64,000 nucleotides of DNA, taken from positions 1 through 64,000 of the forward strand of contig JAUCBJ010006248.1 of NCBI GenBank assembly GCA_032718475.1. The letters run 5' to 3'. Under the pieces are notes generated by a model, which saw only the letters and a list, made by a program, of their open reading frames with translations, searched no databases and was not told where the DNA came from. A program made the position numbers and the translations under genes. Origin of the DNA: Nemertoderma westbladi (Eukaryota; Xenacoelomorpha; Nemertodermatida; Nemertodermatidae). Below, piece by piece: positions 1 to 10,600 of this stretch (position 1 is its first letter; every line of letters begins with the position of its first letter).

Positions 1-308
1 GGCATCCTCCAGGGAGACACACTTGCACCATTCTTGTTCATAATTGTGGTTGACTATGTTCTACGCATGTCCTTAGATCATCATAATGATGATGGGGTGA
101 TGATAACTCCACCACTGGCTCCAGAAGTCGAGGAAATCCTGCCAAGTACCTAACTGATCTAGACTTTGCTGATGACTTAGGAGTACTCTCAGAATCACTA
201 GAGGGAGCCCAACGGCTCCTCAGCTCATTAGAACATGCTGCTTCTAGTGTTGGTTTTATTAACTTCAGAAAGACCAAAATTTTGACAGTTAACTTTGAAA
301 GTTCTCAG
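1..308 (+). mobile_element. LINE reverse transcriptase fragment, 5' half of a split copy
   Basis: Translating the plus strand from base 1 gives a non-LTR RT block: a GILQGDTLAPFLF motif, then FADDLGVLSESL (the FADD catalytic motif) near 165-200, then the usual 'LLSSLEHAASSVG' helix. A better preserved minus-strand copy of the same family lies at 26995-28400. The reading is degenerate, with a stop before the FADD block. The copy is cut at 308 by a Gypsy insertion and resumes at 4550, so 1-308 plus 4550-5155 is one element. The RT motifs and a TAG-rich 3' end suggest an RTE-like clade; clade assignment is inference. Confidence 0.85.
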
Positions 309-443
309 TGTCATATATTGATATTATGTGCTAGGCCTAGGTTCAGGCTACTGGTGTTTACCACCGGTATCTGATCAGTCAGTCAGTCTTTGTTTTTTTA
401 GTTTATTAAAACCTACAGAACGGTAACAGGTATTATTACATCC
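309..443 (+). repeat. 5' LTR of the Gypsy element
   Basis: About 135 bp, starting TGTCATATATTG. It matches 4418-4549 almost throughout, including a run of T and ACCTACAGAA-GGTAAC near the end. It carries one extra CAGT relative to the 3' copy. Confidence 0.85.
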
Positions 444-503
444 ATTTAATAAACTAAAATTGAATATGGAATAAAGCCTTATAAAACTGCATTAAGATAT
501 TCA

Positions 504-3500
504 ATGGAGAAGTTCCTAAAACCAGAGAGGTTTGACGGAAACCCAAATACACCAAACGCGGCTAAAGAATGGCTACATTGGCGTCGCACCTTCGACAACT
601 TCATACAGGCAGTCAAGCTATTGCAACCATACAAGCTGAACACGCTTATTAACTATTTGACACCTTCTGTCTTTGAGTATGTATCAGAATGTACAACATT
701 TGAAACCGCAATCAACAAACTGGAGAAAATATTCGTAAAACCTAAGAATGAAGTTTATGCGAGGCACAAACTAAACACCCACAAACAACTATCATCCCAA
801 TCACTCGATGAATTCCTTCAGAACTTGCGAACGTTAAGTAAAGACTGCGATTATAGGGCCATGACGGCTGAGCAGCACAAAGAAGAATCTGTACGGGATG
901 CTTTCATTGCTGGGCTTTCATCGCCTACTATTCGCCAACGGTTACTTGAAAATGAGAAGCTCGATCTCGATTCCACCTATAATCAGGCACGCACCCTAAA
1001 CAATGCTCAGAAGAACAGTGCACAATACGAGCAAGGTGATTCTCTGAACCCGAATCAAACACCGGTAATAGTATTGACAACCGGTACAGAACCTTTAGTA
1101 GCTGCTACTACCGGTACTAATCAGATTAACTCCAGTTCAAACACAACGCGACCGAAGTCTACAACAAACATGAGCACTCCTGTTTCAAATCAGAAATGTT
1201 TCTTCTGTGGCAACAATCGACATTCACGGATAAACTGTCCAGCTCGCGAGGTAACCTGTAGTAAGTGTGGAAAACGAGGCCGTTTTGCTAAAGTTTGTCA
1301 GAGCGCAAAATTTTCCTCGTCGTCAACAACAGCTGCGATGTTTGATGCGGCCGTATCTACTAGTACTAATAATCTTGGATATCTAGCCACTACTGGTGGT
1401 ACTAAGCAGATTTGTCATAGGCCTGATAAAACTGTGATATCAGTTCTAATAAAAGACAAACAATTTAATGGTTTGATAGATACTGGAAGTGTATATAGCT
1501 ATATTGGCGAAAAATTAGTCAGAAACCAAAACTTAACCGTCTTCCCTTCAACTGGTACAGTAAAGATGGCGGACTCATCCACATCTTCGATTACTGGCTG
1601 TTGTATAGAAGATATTTCTTTATCAAACAGGCATTACAAGAAAGTCTTCCTACTCGTTCTTCCAAACTTATGTGAGGATGTGATACTTGGAAAAGATTTC
1701 TTAAAACAACATCATGCTGTTGAAATACAGTTTGGAGTTGAACAACCAACTCTAAATATTTGTGGTGTTGCTGCTTCCACACTTACCCCGCCTACATTGT
1801 TTTCATTCCTTACTCCAGACTGTAAACCCATTGCGACAAAATCCAGAAGATTTTCTCAGCCAGACCAAGTTTACATTCAATCAGAAATTGAACGCCTGTT
1901 GTCTGAGAATATCATTGAACTTAGTATTTCACCTTAGCGTTCACAGATAGTTATCGACACCAAAAGCGACGGTAAAAAGCGAATGTGCATCGATTACTCC
2001 CAAACAATTAACAGATTCACCCAACTAGACGCATACCCCTTGCCAAATATGAGAGATTTGGTTAACAAAGTGGCTGGCTACAAGATTTTCAGCCAACTCG
2101 ATCTAAAGAGCGCTTACCATCAAATTCTTTTACCGGAGGAAGACAAAGTATATACTGCATTCGAAGCTAACGGTCAACTTTATCAATTCAATCGTATGCC
2201 TTTTGGACTAACCAATGCAGTGGCGCAGTTTCAAAGATCAATTAACGAGTTTGTTGCTCAAAATAAACTGAAAGATACATTCGTTTGGCTCGATAATGTT
2301 GTAATATGTGGAAATTCGCAGGAGGAACATGATTTCAATTTAGAAACATTTTTAGCTGCTGCGAAGGGGGTCGGGTTTACGTTTAATGCCAGTAAATCTG
2401 TCTTTTCAGTTACTTCTTTCGACTTTTTGGGCTTTCGAATTTCAGAAGGAACCATTGCTCCCGATCCAGATCGGTTAAAACCGCTGAAAGAACTTCCGGT
2501 TCCCAACAACACAGCTTCACTACGTAGAGCAATGGGAATGTTTTCTTATTACTCACAATGGATATCTCATTACTCCAATAAAATTCGACCGCTGGTAAAT
2601 TCAAGGGCGTTTCCACTAAGCCAAGAATGTGTATCTGCGTTTGAATTAATCAAGAAAGATATTGAAAACTCAATAGTGAGTTTCATTGACGAAGCTATTC
2701 CTTTTGTGGTCGAGACGGATGCGTCTGACTTCGCAATTTCTGCTACTCTGAATCAAGATGGCAAGCCAGTTGCTTTTTTTTCGCGAATGTTGACACACAG
2801 TGAACTTCGTCATTCTTCGGTTGAAAATGAAGCACAAGCTATAGTTGAAGCTCTACGCAAATGGCGACATTATTTAATTGGTAGAAATTTTTCACTTATC
2901 ACAGATCAGTGATCCGTTTGTTTCATGTACGATAAACAAAAACTTGGCAAGATTAAAAACGATAAAATTATGAGCTGGCGCATCGAACTTTCCTCATTCT
3001 CGTATGATATTGTATACAGACCTGGGAAATTAAATTTACCTGCCGAAGCATTATCGAGAGTTTCCAATTGCAACGCATCTTCTACGCCCTTCCACAGTCT
3101 CCCAGAATTACATGAAGCCTTGTGTCACCCTGGTATAACGCGAATGATCCATTTTATACGTTCAAAAAACTTACCTTACTCTATAGAAGAAGTCAAGAAA
3201 GTGTGTTCATCTTGTCGCACTTGTGCAGAACTGAAACCAAACTTCTACAAGCCTACCGATGCAAACCTTATTAAGTCTACCCAGCCATTTGAATGTTTAA
3301 ACATTGATTTCAAGGGACCTTTACCATCAAATTCTCAAAATAAATACATGTTAACAATTATTGACGAGTTTTCACGATTTCCATTTGTTTTTGCTTGCCC
3401 CGAGTCTCTACAGCTACAGTAATATTGTGCTTCACTCAATTATTTAGCATTTTCGGCATGCCTGCTTTTGTACATTCCGATAGGGGTAGCGGTTTTATAT

Positions 3501-4258
3501 CTAATGAACTGCGCCAATATCTACACTCACGTGGTATTGCCACTAGTCGTACCACATCATACAACCCTCAAGGAAATGGGCAATGTGAACGATACAATGG
3601 CATTGTCTGGAGAGCTATTTCATTGGCTCTGAAATCATAAGGCTCAAGCATCAATCAATGGGAGGTTGTTCTACACGAAGCTTTGCATTCTGTTCGATCC
3701 TTATTGTGTACATCCACCAATGCAACTCCACACGAACGTTTCATTAATTATCGAAGACGCTCAATGAGTGGATATACGCTGCCCAACTGGTTAACTGAGC
3801 CAGGTATTGTTCTAATGAAATGGAATGTACAGAAAAGCAAGTATAATCCTTTAGTTGATGAAGTCGAACTCCTAGAAGCAAACCCAAACTATGCTCATGT
3901 TCGTTTACCGAGTGGGAAGGAAACCACAGTTTCTATTCGACAACTAGCATCTCCCGGTACTGTTACTGGTGATGAAGATAAGCTGAACGACTTAATTGTT
4001 GAAAACCCTTTCAACAACACCAACACTGTAAACAACAGTTGCATGGTTGTTTCTCAGCAGGAGGAAGTTCCTCGTAGAGGAAGATCAGACTGTTCTCAAC
4101 CTGATCGCAACGTAATTGAAAGTAACCTTATTCATCAAACAGGGTCTGAAAGTCCAAGTAGTTCAAACATTGAAATTGGTACAGCACTGCCTGAACCAAG
4201 TACATTGGTGAGGAGATCGCAACGAGTGAGAAATCCCCCGGATTGGTATAGACCTTAA
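504..4258 (+). pseudogene. Gypsy gag-pol pseudogene
   Basis: Gag starts at 504 (MEKFLKPERFDG). Two CCHC-like zinc knuckles lie near 1195-1300 (CFFCGNNRHSRINC and CSKCGKRG...C, the second lacking the usual His). An aspartic protease DTGS motif is near 1480. The RT has FSQLDLKSAYHQI and RMPFGLTNAVAQFQR, and WLDN (2286-2297) where many Gypsy elements have YLDD. RNase H begins around VVETDASDFAIS (about 2709). The integrase has an HHCC zinc region (about 3110-3230) and a D...D...E core with the second D in HSDRGSGF (about 3477) and E in QCERYNG (about 3588). Breaks: in-frame stops at 1935-1937, 2910-2912 and 3638-3640, and a frameshift near 3395-3420 in the integrase. The frame ends at 4256-4258. 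Confidence 0.9.
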
Positions 4259-4417
4259 TTATGAGATAGAAATAATTCAATAATAAATATTTCAAATATA
4301 ATTATGGTGACGGGTGTTTGAGATATTAATTTCGCCATTATTAAGTTTAAAGGGATGATTGGAACCCTAACTGACAGAGAGGAGTAATTTTATGTTAGAA
4401 TTTTGGTGATGGGTGAT

Positions 4418-4549
4418 TGTCATATATTGATATTATGTGCTAGGCCTAGGTTCAGGCTACTGGTGTTTACTACCGGTAATCTGATCAGTCAGTCTTTGTT
4501 TTTTTAGTTTATTAAAACCTACAGAAAGGTAACCGGTATTATTACATCA
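4418..4549 (+). repeat. 3' LTR of the Gypsy element
   Basis: 132 bp, TGTCATAT...ATTACATCA, followed directly by the CTCAG target duplication at 4550-4554. Near-identical to 309-443. Confidence 0.85.
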
Positions 4550-5155
4550 CTCAGCAAGTCTCTGATCGGATGAGCATAAGCTCAAAGGATGGTATGCTTG
4601 AGCATGTGGACGACTTCTGTTACCTGGGGTCATGGATCCGGAAGTCAGGTGAGGACCTTCGAATACGTAAGGGAAAGGCATGGGCAGCCTTGAATAGGCT
4701 TTCCAGGATTTGGAAGTCACCGAAAATTAATCGGAAACTTTAAGGTCCGATTATTTAGAGCAGCAGTAGTTCCAGTACTCCTCTAAGGGAGTCCATGCTG
4801 GGCTCTAACTGCTGAGGACACCAAATCTCTGGATGGCACATTCACAAGAATGCTATGCCGGGTCAAGTACAATGCACACATCTCCAACCAGACACTATAT
4901 AACATTGGAGGTGTCTCATTGGTTCCCCCAAGCTTGACACTAGAACAAAATCGCCTCTGCTTTGCAGGACATTGCATGGTAAACAGCCCATGACTTTCTT
5001 GAGACGCATCTTAAAGGTCACTGGCCTTGAAGATGCGGATGATCTAGCAAATGTCATGGGTGATAGGGAGTTGTGGCGGCACAATTTTGTCGACAAGCTG
5101 GCACAGCATTCTTAAAAATGCAGCTGCAATGCAGCATGCCGATACTAGTAGTAGG
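4550..5155 (+). mobile_element. LINE fragment, 3' half of the split copy
   Basis: This continues the element at 1-308 across the Gypsy insertion. Readable plus-strand blocks are MSISSKDGMLEHVDDFCYLGSW, a KAWAALNRLSRIWKS block (about 4675-4720) and LFRAAVVPVL (about 4752-4780), the typical post-RT segment of RTE-like LINEs. The C-terminal block (MTFLRRILKxTGLEDADDLANVMGD) is near 4990-5070. It ends in a short TAG-rich tail near 5146-5153; the minus-strand relative at 8882-9216 has a longer (TAG)n tail. Frames are broken. Confidence 0.85.
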
Positions 5156-5744
5156 GTTGCCATGATAAGACTCTGGGGTTACTTGGAAGAGAGAAGTAAA
5201 AACGAACTAATCAACCAAAACTATCAACAGGTTGAGAAAGCTAACGAAGATCACAAAGTGGCCTTTAACATCAGCCAGGAGAAGTTCATACAGTACAAAA
5301 TTGAAGAAATAACAACTGGTCACATAGATAAAGCAACAGTCAATCAAGAATTACCTGACAAACTGTAAATGAGTTGGAAGAGTTGTGTAAAGGTACACAT
5401 AACAGCTGATAGTCATGAAGAACATGTTGGAGATGGAGAGATCACTTCAGCAACATACTTGTGCAGCCATCAAACATTGAGTTAACTTTACAGCTGCCGA
5501 ACTCCGGATAATTATTAAAAGCATGTTTAATCATAAAGCGTATTGATATGATGAAATTTCTGCAGAGGAACATACCATTGGAGTGCTGAACACACCATTT
5601 ATTAGATGTTTGCAACCGGATGCAGAAAGGGGAACGCCACCACTATTTTGGACTAAAAATCAACTCCATCCATAGAGGTAAAATGCCGGAAATCATACAA
5701 GCTTAGGGCATACCATTGTTCTGGCATTGGGTTATCATAGTGTG
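5156..5744. other. Unidentified stretch with a short open frame
   Basis: A plus-strand frame continues from the LINE end to a stop at 5366-5368. It encodes a Glu/Lys/Gln-rich segment (LEERSKNELINQNYQQ... then QEKFIQYKIEEITTG) that I do not recognise. A second short frame follows to about 5480. It may be a relic of another mobile element or of a retrocopied gene. No splice signals or start context support a real gene. I see nothing else between 5480 and 5744. Confidence 0.3.
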
Positions 5745-5870
5745 ACATAGAAACTCTGGTTGTAGTCTCGGCTTCCACCTAGAGAGCCCAGGTTCGAATC
5801 CGACACCACGCTGATGAGACCCAGCAAGGTCGAAACGCGTACGTGGTTTGGAGAGATATGATATATTAAT
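5745..5870 (+). mobile_element. tRNA-derived SINE-like segment
   Basis: GGTTCGAATCC at 5791-5801 is a good RNA polymerase III B box. It is preceded about 40 bp upstream by a weaker A-box-like stretch and followed by a GGTCGAAACGCG-containing body, as in many invertebrate SINEs. No cloverleaf with an intact acceptor stem is evident, so a SINE is preferred over a tRNA gene. Only one copy is seen in the window. Confidence 0.5.
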
Positions 5871-6079
5871 TTCAAGAAAAATTACGCGATTCCTAAATAT
5901 GTACACTATCTGGTTAAAAAGTACGCATGTGATGGGATTAGTCCTACAATTGCGCCAATAAAAGATAAGTTATTTTCGGTAAAATAAACTTATCATTCGA
6001 GGTTAAGACCCCTAGATCCCTTCCTATAATAAATATACAGAAACTCAGGTACCCCCACTAGATGGTGAAACTGAGTACA

Positions 6080-7102
6080 TGGCAGGCATGCTGCAACCAT
6101 TACTGCACTACTTGGCACCATTACTATTCATAATTGTATTGGATTACGTTATGAGGAAGACCACAGAGGGAGAATGAATATCTTGGATTCACACTACAAG
6201 AATGCAGAAGTAGCATATATCCGGCAACTGCAGTCACTTTGCGGACTTTGCGGATGACATCGCCCTGCTCTCTAATTCGCTAGCAGTTGTACAGCTTCTA
6301 CTGAATAAAGTGGAGAGGGCTGCTAAGGAGGTTGGATTGCATATAGATAGATGCTACCAAGACCGAATTTGAATTCGAATATTTAGATAATAATTCGGAA
6401 ATTAACATTAAATTACTTTTAATGTTAATTTTAATTAAACTTGACCACAAATAATTATTTTCCACTGAGGGAAGTTTATGTCTTCCAGTATCTTGGGTCA
6501 TAGATAGAGAACAGCAAAAAAGACATGGATTTAAGGAAAGCAAGGGCATGTGTAGCTCTATCAAAAATGGGTACTATCGGGAAATTAGACCGTGCCAGGT
6601 ACTTGAAGACCAAGTTTTTTCGAGCCAACCACATTGTAAATTGTAGTTTTATACAGGGTGAGACCTGGACACTGACGAAATAACTTGAATAACTAATTGA
6701 TGGTTGTTATCTAAGACCACTCATTCACCCATAACACCAATGGTAAACGACCACTAAGGGGAGAACTAAACATCAGCTGGAGACAACATATGACAAATGC
6801 AGAGCTTCATGGTACAATACCAACTCTAAAACCACTTTCCGTGAAAGCAGTTTGCCATTCAGTGGGCACTGTTGGAGGCTTATACATGATGTCAGACCAG
6901 ATCTACTTTTCTGGAAACGAACACAAGGAAAGCGTAGCCGTGGATGCTGGACGTCCGGCTATGACATATCTAGACCAAATGGAAAGTAATCCTGGACTTG
7001 GGAGAAATCAAATTGTGACAATTATAGAAAATTGGGAAACATGGAAGGATCCATTTCATCTGTCCGACTTCGTTCGTCCTACAGTAGTAGTAGTAGTGTA
7101 AT
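6080..7102 (+). mobile_element. Second RTE-like LINE copy, decayed
   Basis: Plus-strand RT blocks: LAPLLFIIVLDYVMR (about 6112-6155) and FADDIALLSNSLA (about 6247-6290), then an ARACVALSKMGTIGKL segment (6540-6590). The C-terminal block DVRPDLLFW...TQGKRSRG spans roughly 6880-6950 in one frame, with its continuation (AMTYLDQMESNPGLGRNQI) in another. It ends in a (GTA)n run at 7084-7098. It is a different subfamily from the copy at 1-5155. Frameshifts and internal deletions mean no intact protein is encoded. I see nothing further up to exon 2 of gene 1 at 7501. Confidence 0.8.
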
Positions 7103-7500
7103 TATTAATATAATTTATTATTTAATGAATTATCATCATACACCACGAATATAATTACCAAGCATGCGGTCAGCCCCCTGTATTTTATGGGATTTAATGA
7201 TGACTATATCAGATATATTAAAATCATTAAAATAGACAATGCCAAAGATTTCTTTATAAAATGCATCACTTGCACAGAGCGTAAAGGAACAGATTCCAAT
7301 TAGTTTCAGCTAGTTGACCCAGATATAGCAATGACCCAGAAGACATTACCTGACTGAACAGAACAGGTGGGTGTCAATGCATCCTAATGGTGTGTCCCGA
7401 TATGTATTGTGTAAGCATATGTAACGAGTTACAAAAATAATAATAATCATGAAAAAATACAAAATATATTATATATGTATATTTATTTCACTTTTTTCAG

Positions 7501-7650
7501 ATGTTCAATGGACCACGGGATTATGGATAATACACCGGAATTTCTGTATTACAAGAGTATCTATCCTGGTGGATTAGGACAGAATATCCATGGTGATGGA
7601 AGTCCTGCCTTCCTGGAATCAGCATTGTTTAATTTCTACGACGAGGTTCA
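7501..7650 (+). CDS. Gene 1 exon 2 (CAP domain)
   Basis: Acceptor CTTTTTTCAG at 7491-7500, donor GTGAGT at 7651. It encodes the HGIMDNTPEFLYYKS and GGLGQNIHGDGSP segments and ends with FYDEVQ. It is 150 bp, two codons shorter than the gene 2 counterpart. The Glu of the usual GEN motif is Gln (GQN). Confidence 0.9.
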
Positions 7651-10600
7651 GTGAGTAATTGTCCACTATTAATAAAGATGTTGTTGATTTCAGGTTGCGA
7701 TTGTACTGTACAGTATCCTCACTCAAATTAGCGGGTGGCTGGGCATCGCTGATTCTGGATTTTAATGAATACATTTTTGCTAGATTGATATAGTTTTTAC
7801 TTGCAGTATTGACTGGATGGCAGCACTATTGTGGTTTCGCCAGACTGCGATTGTGGTGCACATTTACCGAAAGTGAAATAAAGTCTCATTTATTGATACA
7901 AGACAATTAGTTTAATGCCCAAATTGTGAACAATAGTACTTTACAAGCCTATGTTGTAACTATATCAGATGAATGATGATGAAATAATGTTTCTAATAAA
8001 ATATTTACTGATTTGTTGCGGAAGGGGACTCATTTTTAATCTTAAAATTATGTTTATTAACTATTCATCGCTGTTGTTAATAGTTTGAGGTTCCAGCCAA
8101 AGTAATATATTGAATTTTATGCCAAATATTTCCAGACGCTTCAACATGGAGTCTTGGAAATGCGAGGGATTTGTAAACAATATTGATATCCCAAGATGGA
8201 TGGCTTGTGGTCACTTTGACCAGTTGATGTTACAACGGCTTACAAGAATAGCCTGTGCCAGAGGTGCGACCTGCAACTTTTTGGTGTGCGAGTATTTCGC
8301 TGGTGTCAACCGTCTAATACCTTGGTGTGACCCCGGACAGGAAGACTATGAAACCTGCTTGTTTGTAAGTTTCATTTTACCAATCACAACAGATAAATAT
8401 GGAGTATGCCTGCATATTATGATGCTCTAAACTTAATTCTGTAAATGTTAAAACAAAATGTCCATCATCACTGCGCCTTCATTTTACTATTGCATATTAT
8501 ACATATTATGTATATAGTAATACAACGTTCTCCATTAGATACCGGTATATAATACTATTCCGGCACATATAAGTAAGTAATGTCGCAGTTATTCAAGAAG
8601 TTGTTATGCCATACAGTATTGTAAATTTAATCCTACCATATGCACGAACACTTACACTTATCTCCGTTGGCAGCAGCAATTTCATCTCACCATAATTAGC
8701 CAAACACTGTCTGGTTATCCCTGCTCATGGGCACAAAATTCACAAAAGTTATTCAGTATTTTTTTGCCTATATTTGAATTTACAAGCCTCTATTAGTAAT
8801 GATTGAACCAATTTCCTTATCAATAATGCTTGGGTATTATTTATACATACATACATTATACTCACAGCGCATATACATTTTACTACTACTACTACTACTA
8901 CTACTAGGATCGGCATGCTGCATTGCAGCTGCATTTTTAAGAATGCTCTGCCGGCTTATTGACTAAATTGCGCCGCCACAACTCCCTATCTCCCATGAAA
9001 TTTGCTAGATCATCCGCATCTTCAAGGCCAGTGTCCTTTAAGATGTGTCTCAAGAAAGTCATGGGCTGTCCACCATGCTTATTCACTCCATGAGGCTGCG
9101 AAAGCACATGATTATGCACTGGCTGGTCCTCACGGCGAAAGCAATGTCCTGCAAAGCGGAGGCAACTTTGTTCTAATGTCAAGCTTGGGGAAACCAATGA
9201 GACACCTCCAATATACATTATATTGCATATACATTCACAGCGCTATAAAGCTATACAGTTCACACTCAGCTTTGGAAATCCAAATTATACATTCAATCCG
9301 AATATAAACCATGAATATACCTATCTGATATTTTTTCACCTAAGTTAATATAATAAATTATCTATGACATCATAAATATATAACAATATTAAACGATTTC
9401 ACAGAACGCAGATTCAACATTTCCTTGTTTCACATAGGACATGCAAGTAGAGCAGTTCTTTAACGAAGGGACCCAATGCAGTGCCTGTCTGGATGGCCGT
9501 GTCTGTCGGGATGGTTTGTGTGCGCTTCCTGATGAAGAGAGGGACCTGGTAGAAGAATTACCAAATTGCTCCAATGATGCACATCAAGACGTAAGTTTAC
9601 AACTGTACAAGTTATTAAGTGTGGAAGGATTCTATATATCGCTCCGGGTTGTGTATCCAGATCGTGTGGGTTTAAATTATATTTAATACAGATCGGGAGC
9701 TCCATGAAACCTATTATCGACATGTTATTTAAGGATGATTTATTAATTAGCACTCCAGTTATGTATGTGTATTACGTAAAAATATCTAACCCTGGGGTGT
9801 GCATTAGGGCTGTTCGTTTTTTACTTTTTTTTCGATTTCATTGTTCTACCGGTGCGAAAAAGTTGCCAAAGGGTAAAAAATCAAGGCAAATTTTTTTTTC
9901 TAAATTCCATCAATATCTTGACGGATCCCAAGGAGGTTGAAATTTTGAGCCTTCGCGATGCACCACAATGAAATTTATAACAATATAACACATTGATGAA
10001 AGATCATTGACGCAAGAAAGAACTTCCTTCATGCATCAAATGGGTCCAAACTTAGTTAGATACCAAAATTTTAATTTTTGGATCATGGGAACTAGCGCCA
10101 CCGGCACATGGCCAGAACCTACCCTTTGGTGCAAGTGACCCTTATTCCCGATTTTCGCGATGGACATCTTTTAGTTCTCCTATGGCATTAGCATTATGCT
10201 CATTAGAACCGCAATGACCGATTTAGTGCGGGTAGACACCAAGCAAAATAAGCGTATAGAGAATAGTTCTTGAGCTATTGCAGAAAATGTTAACTATGTT
10301 ATGTTAAGTCTACATTACCACCTTGATGCGATATGAACAAATATACTAAAAATGTTACTTCTAATTATCTTAAGACATGGACTTAACATTTTCTGCAATT
10401 TATCAAGAACTATTCGCTCTACACTTGTTTTGATGGTGTCTACCCCCACTAATTGCGGTTCTAATGAGCACACCATTAATGCCATAGGAGAAGTAAAAGT
10501 TGTCCATCGCGAAAATTGGTAATAAGAGTCACTTGCGCCAAAGGGTAGGTTCTGGCCATGTGCCTGTGGCACTAGTTCCCTTGATCACAAAATCAAAATT

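Larger units (their letters stand above)
309..4549 (+). mobile_element. Decayed Ty3/Gypsy LTR retrotransposon inserted in a LINE
   Basis: Direct terminal repeats (309-443 and 4418-4549) begin TGTCATAT and end ATTACATC(C/A). The 5-bp sequence CTCAG flanks both sides (304-308 and 4550-4554). Removing the element rejoins the LINE coding sequence, which confirms the insertion. The interior holds one gag-pol reading frame in the order gag, zinc knuckles, protease, RT, RNase H, integrase, which is the Ty3/Gypsy order. At least three stops and one frameshift show it is dead. The LTRs are very short (about 132-135 bp) and differ by a few substitutions plus one extra CAGT in the 5' copy, which suggests moderate age. 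Confidence 0.92.

Noticed and set aside
5791-5801. tRNA gene suggested by a GGTTCGAATCC box
   Set aside because: No intact cloverleaf or acceptor stem; fits a SINE. The same applies to 15208-15223, 30250-30270 and their reverse copies.
8749-8934. Minus-strand frame with a poly-Val stretch
   Set aside because: Produced by the (TAG)n tail of a LINE.
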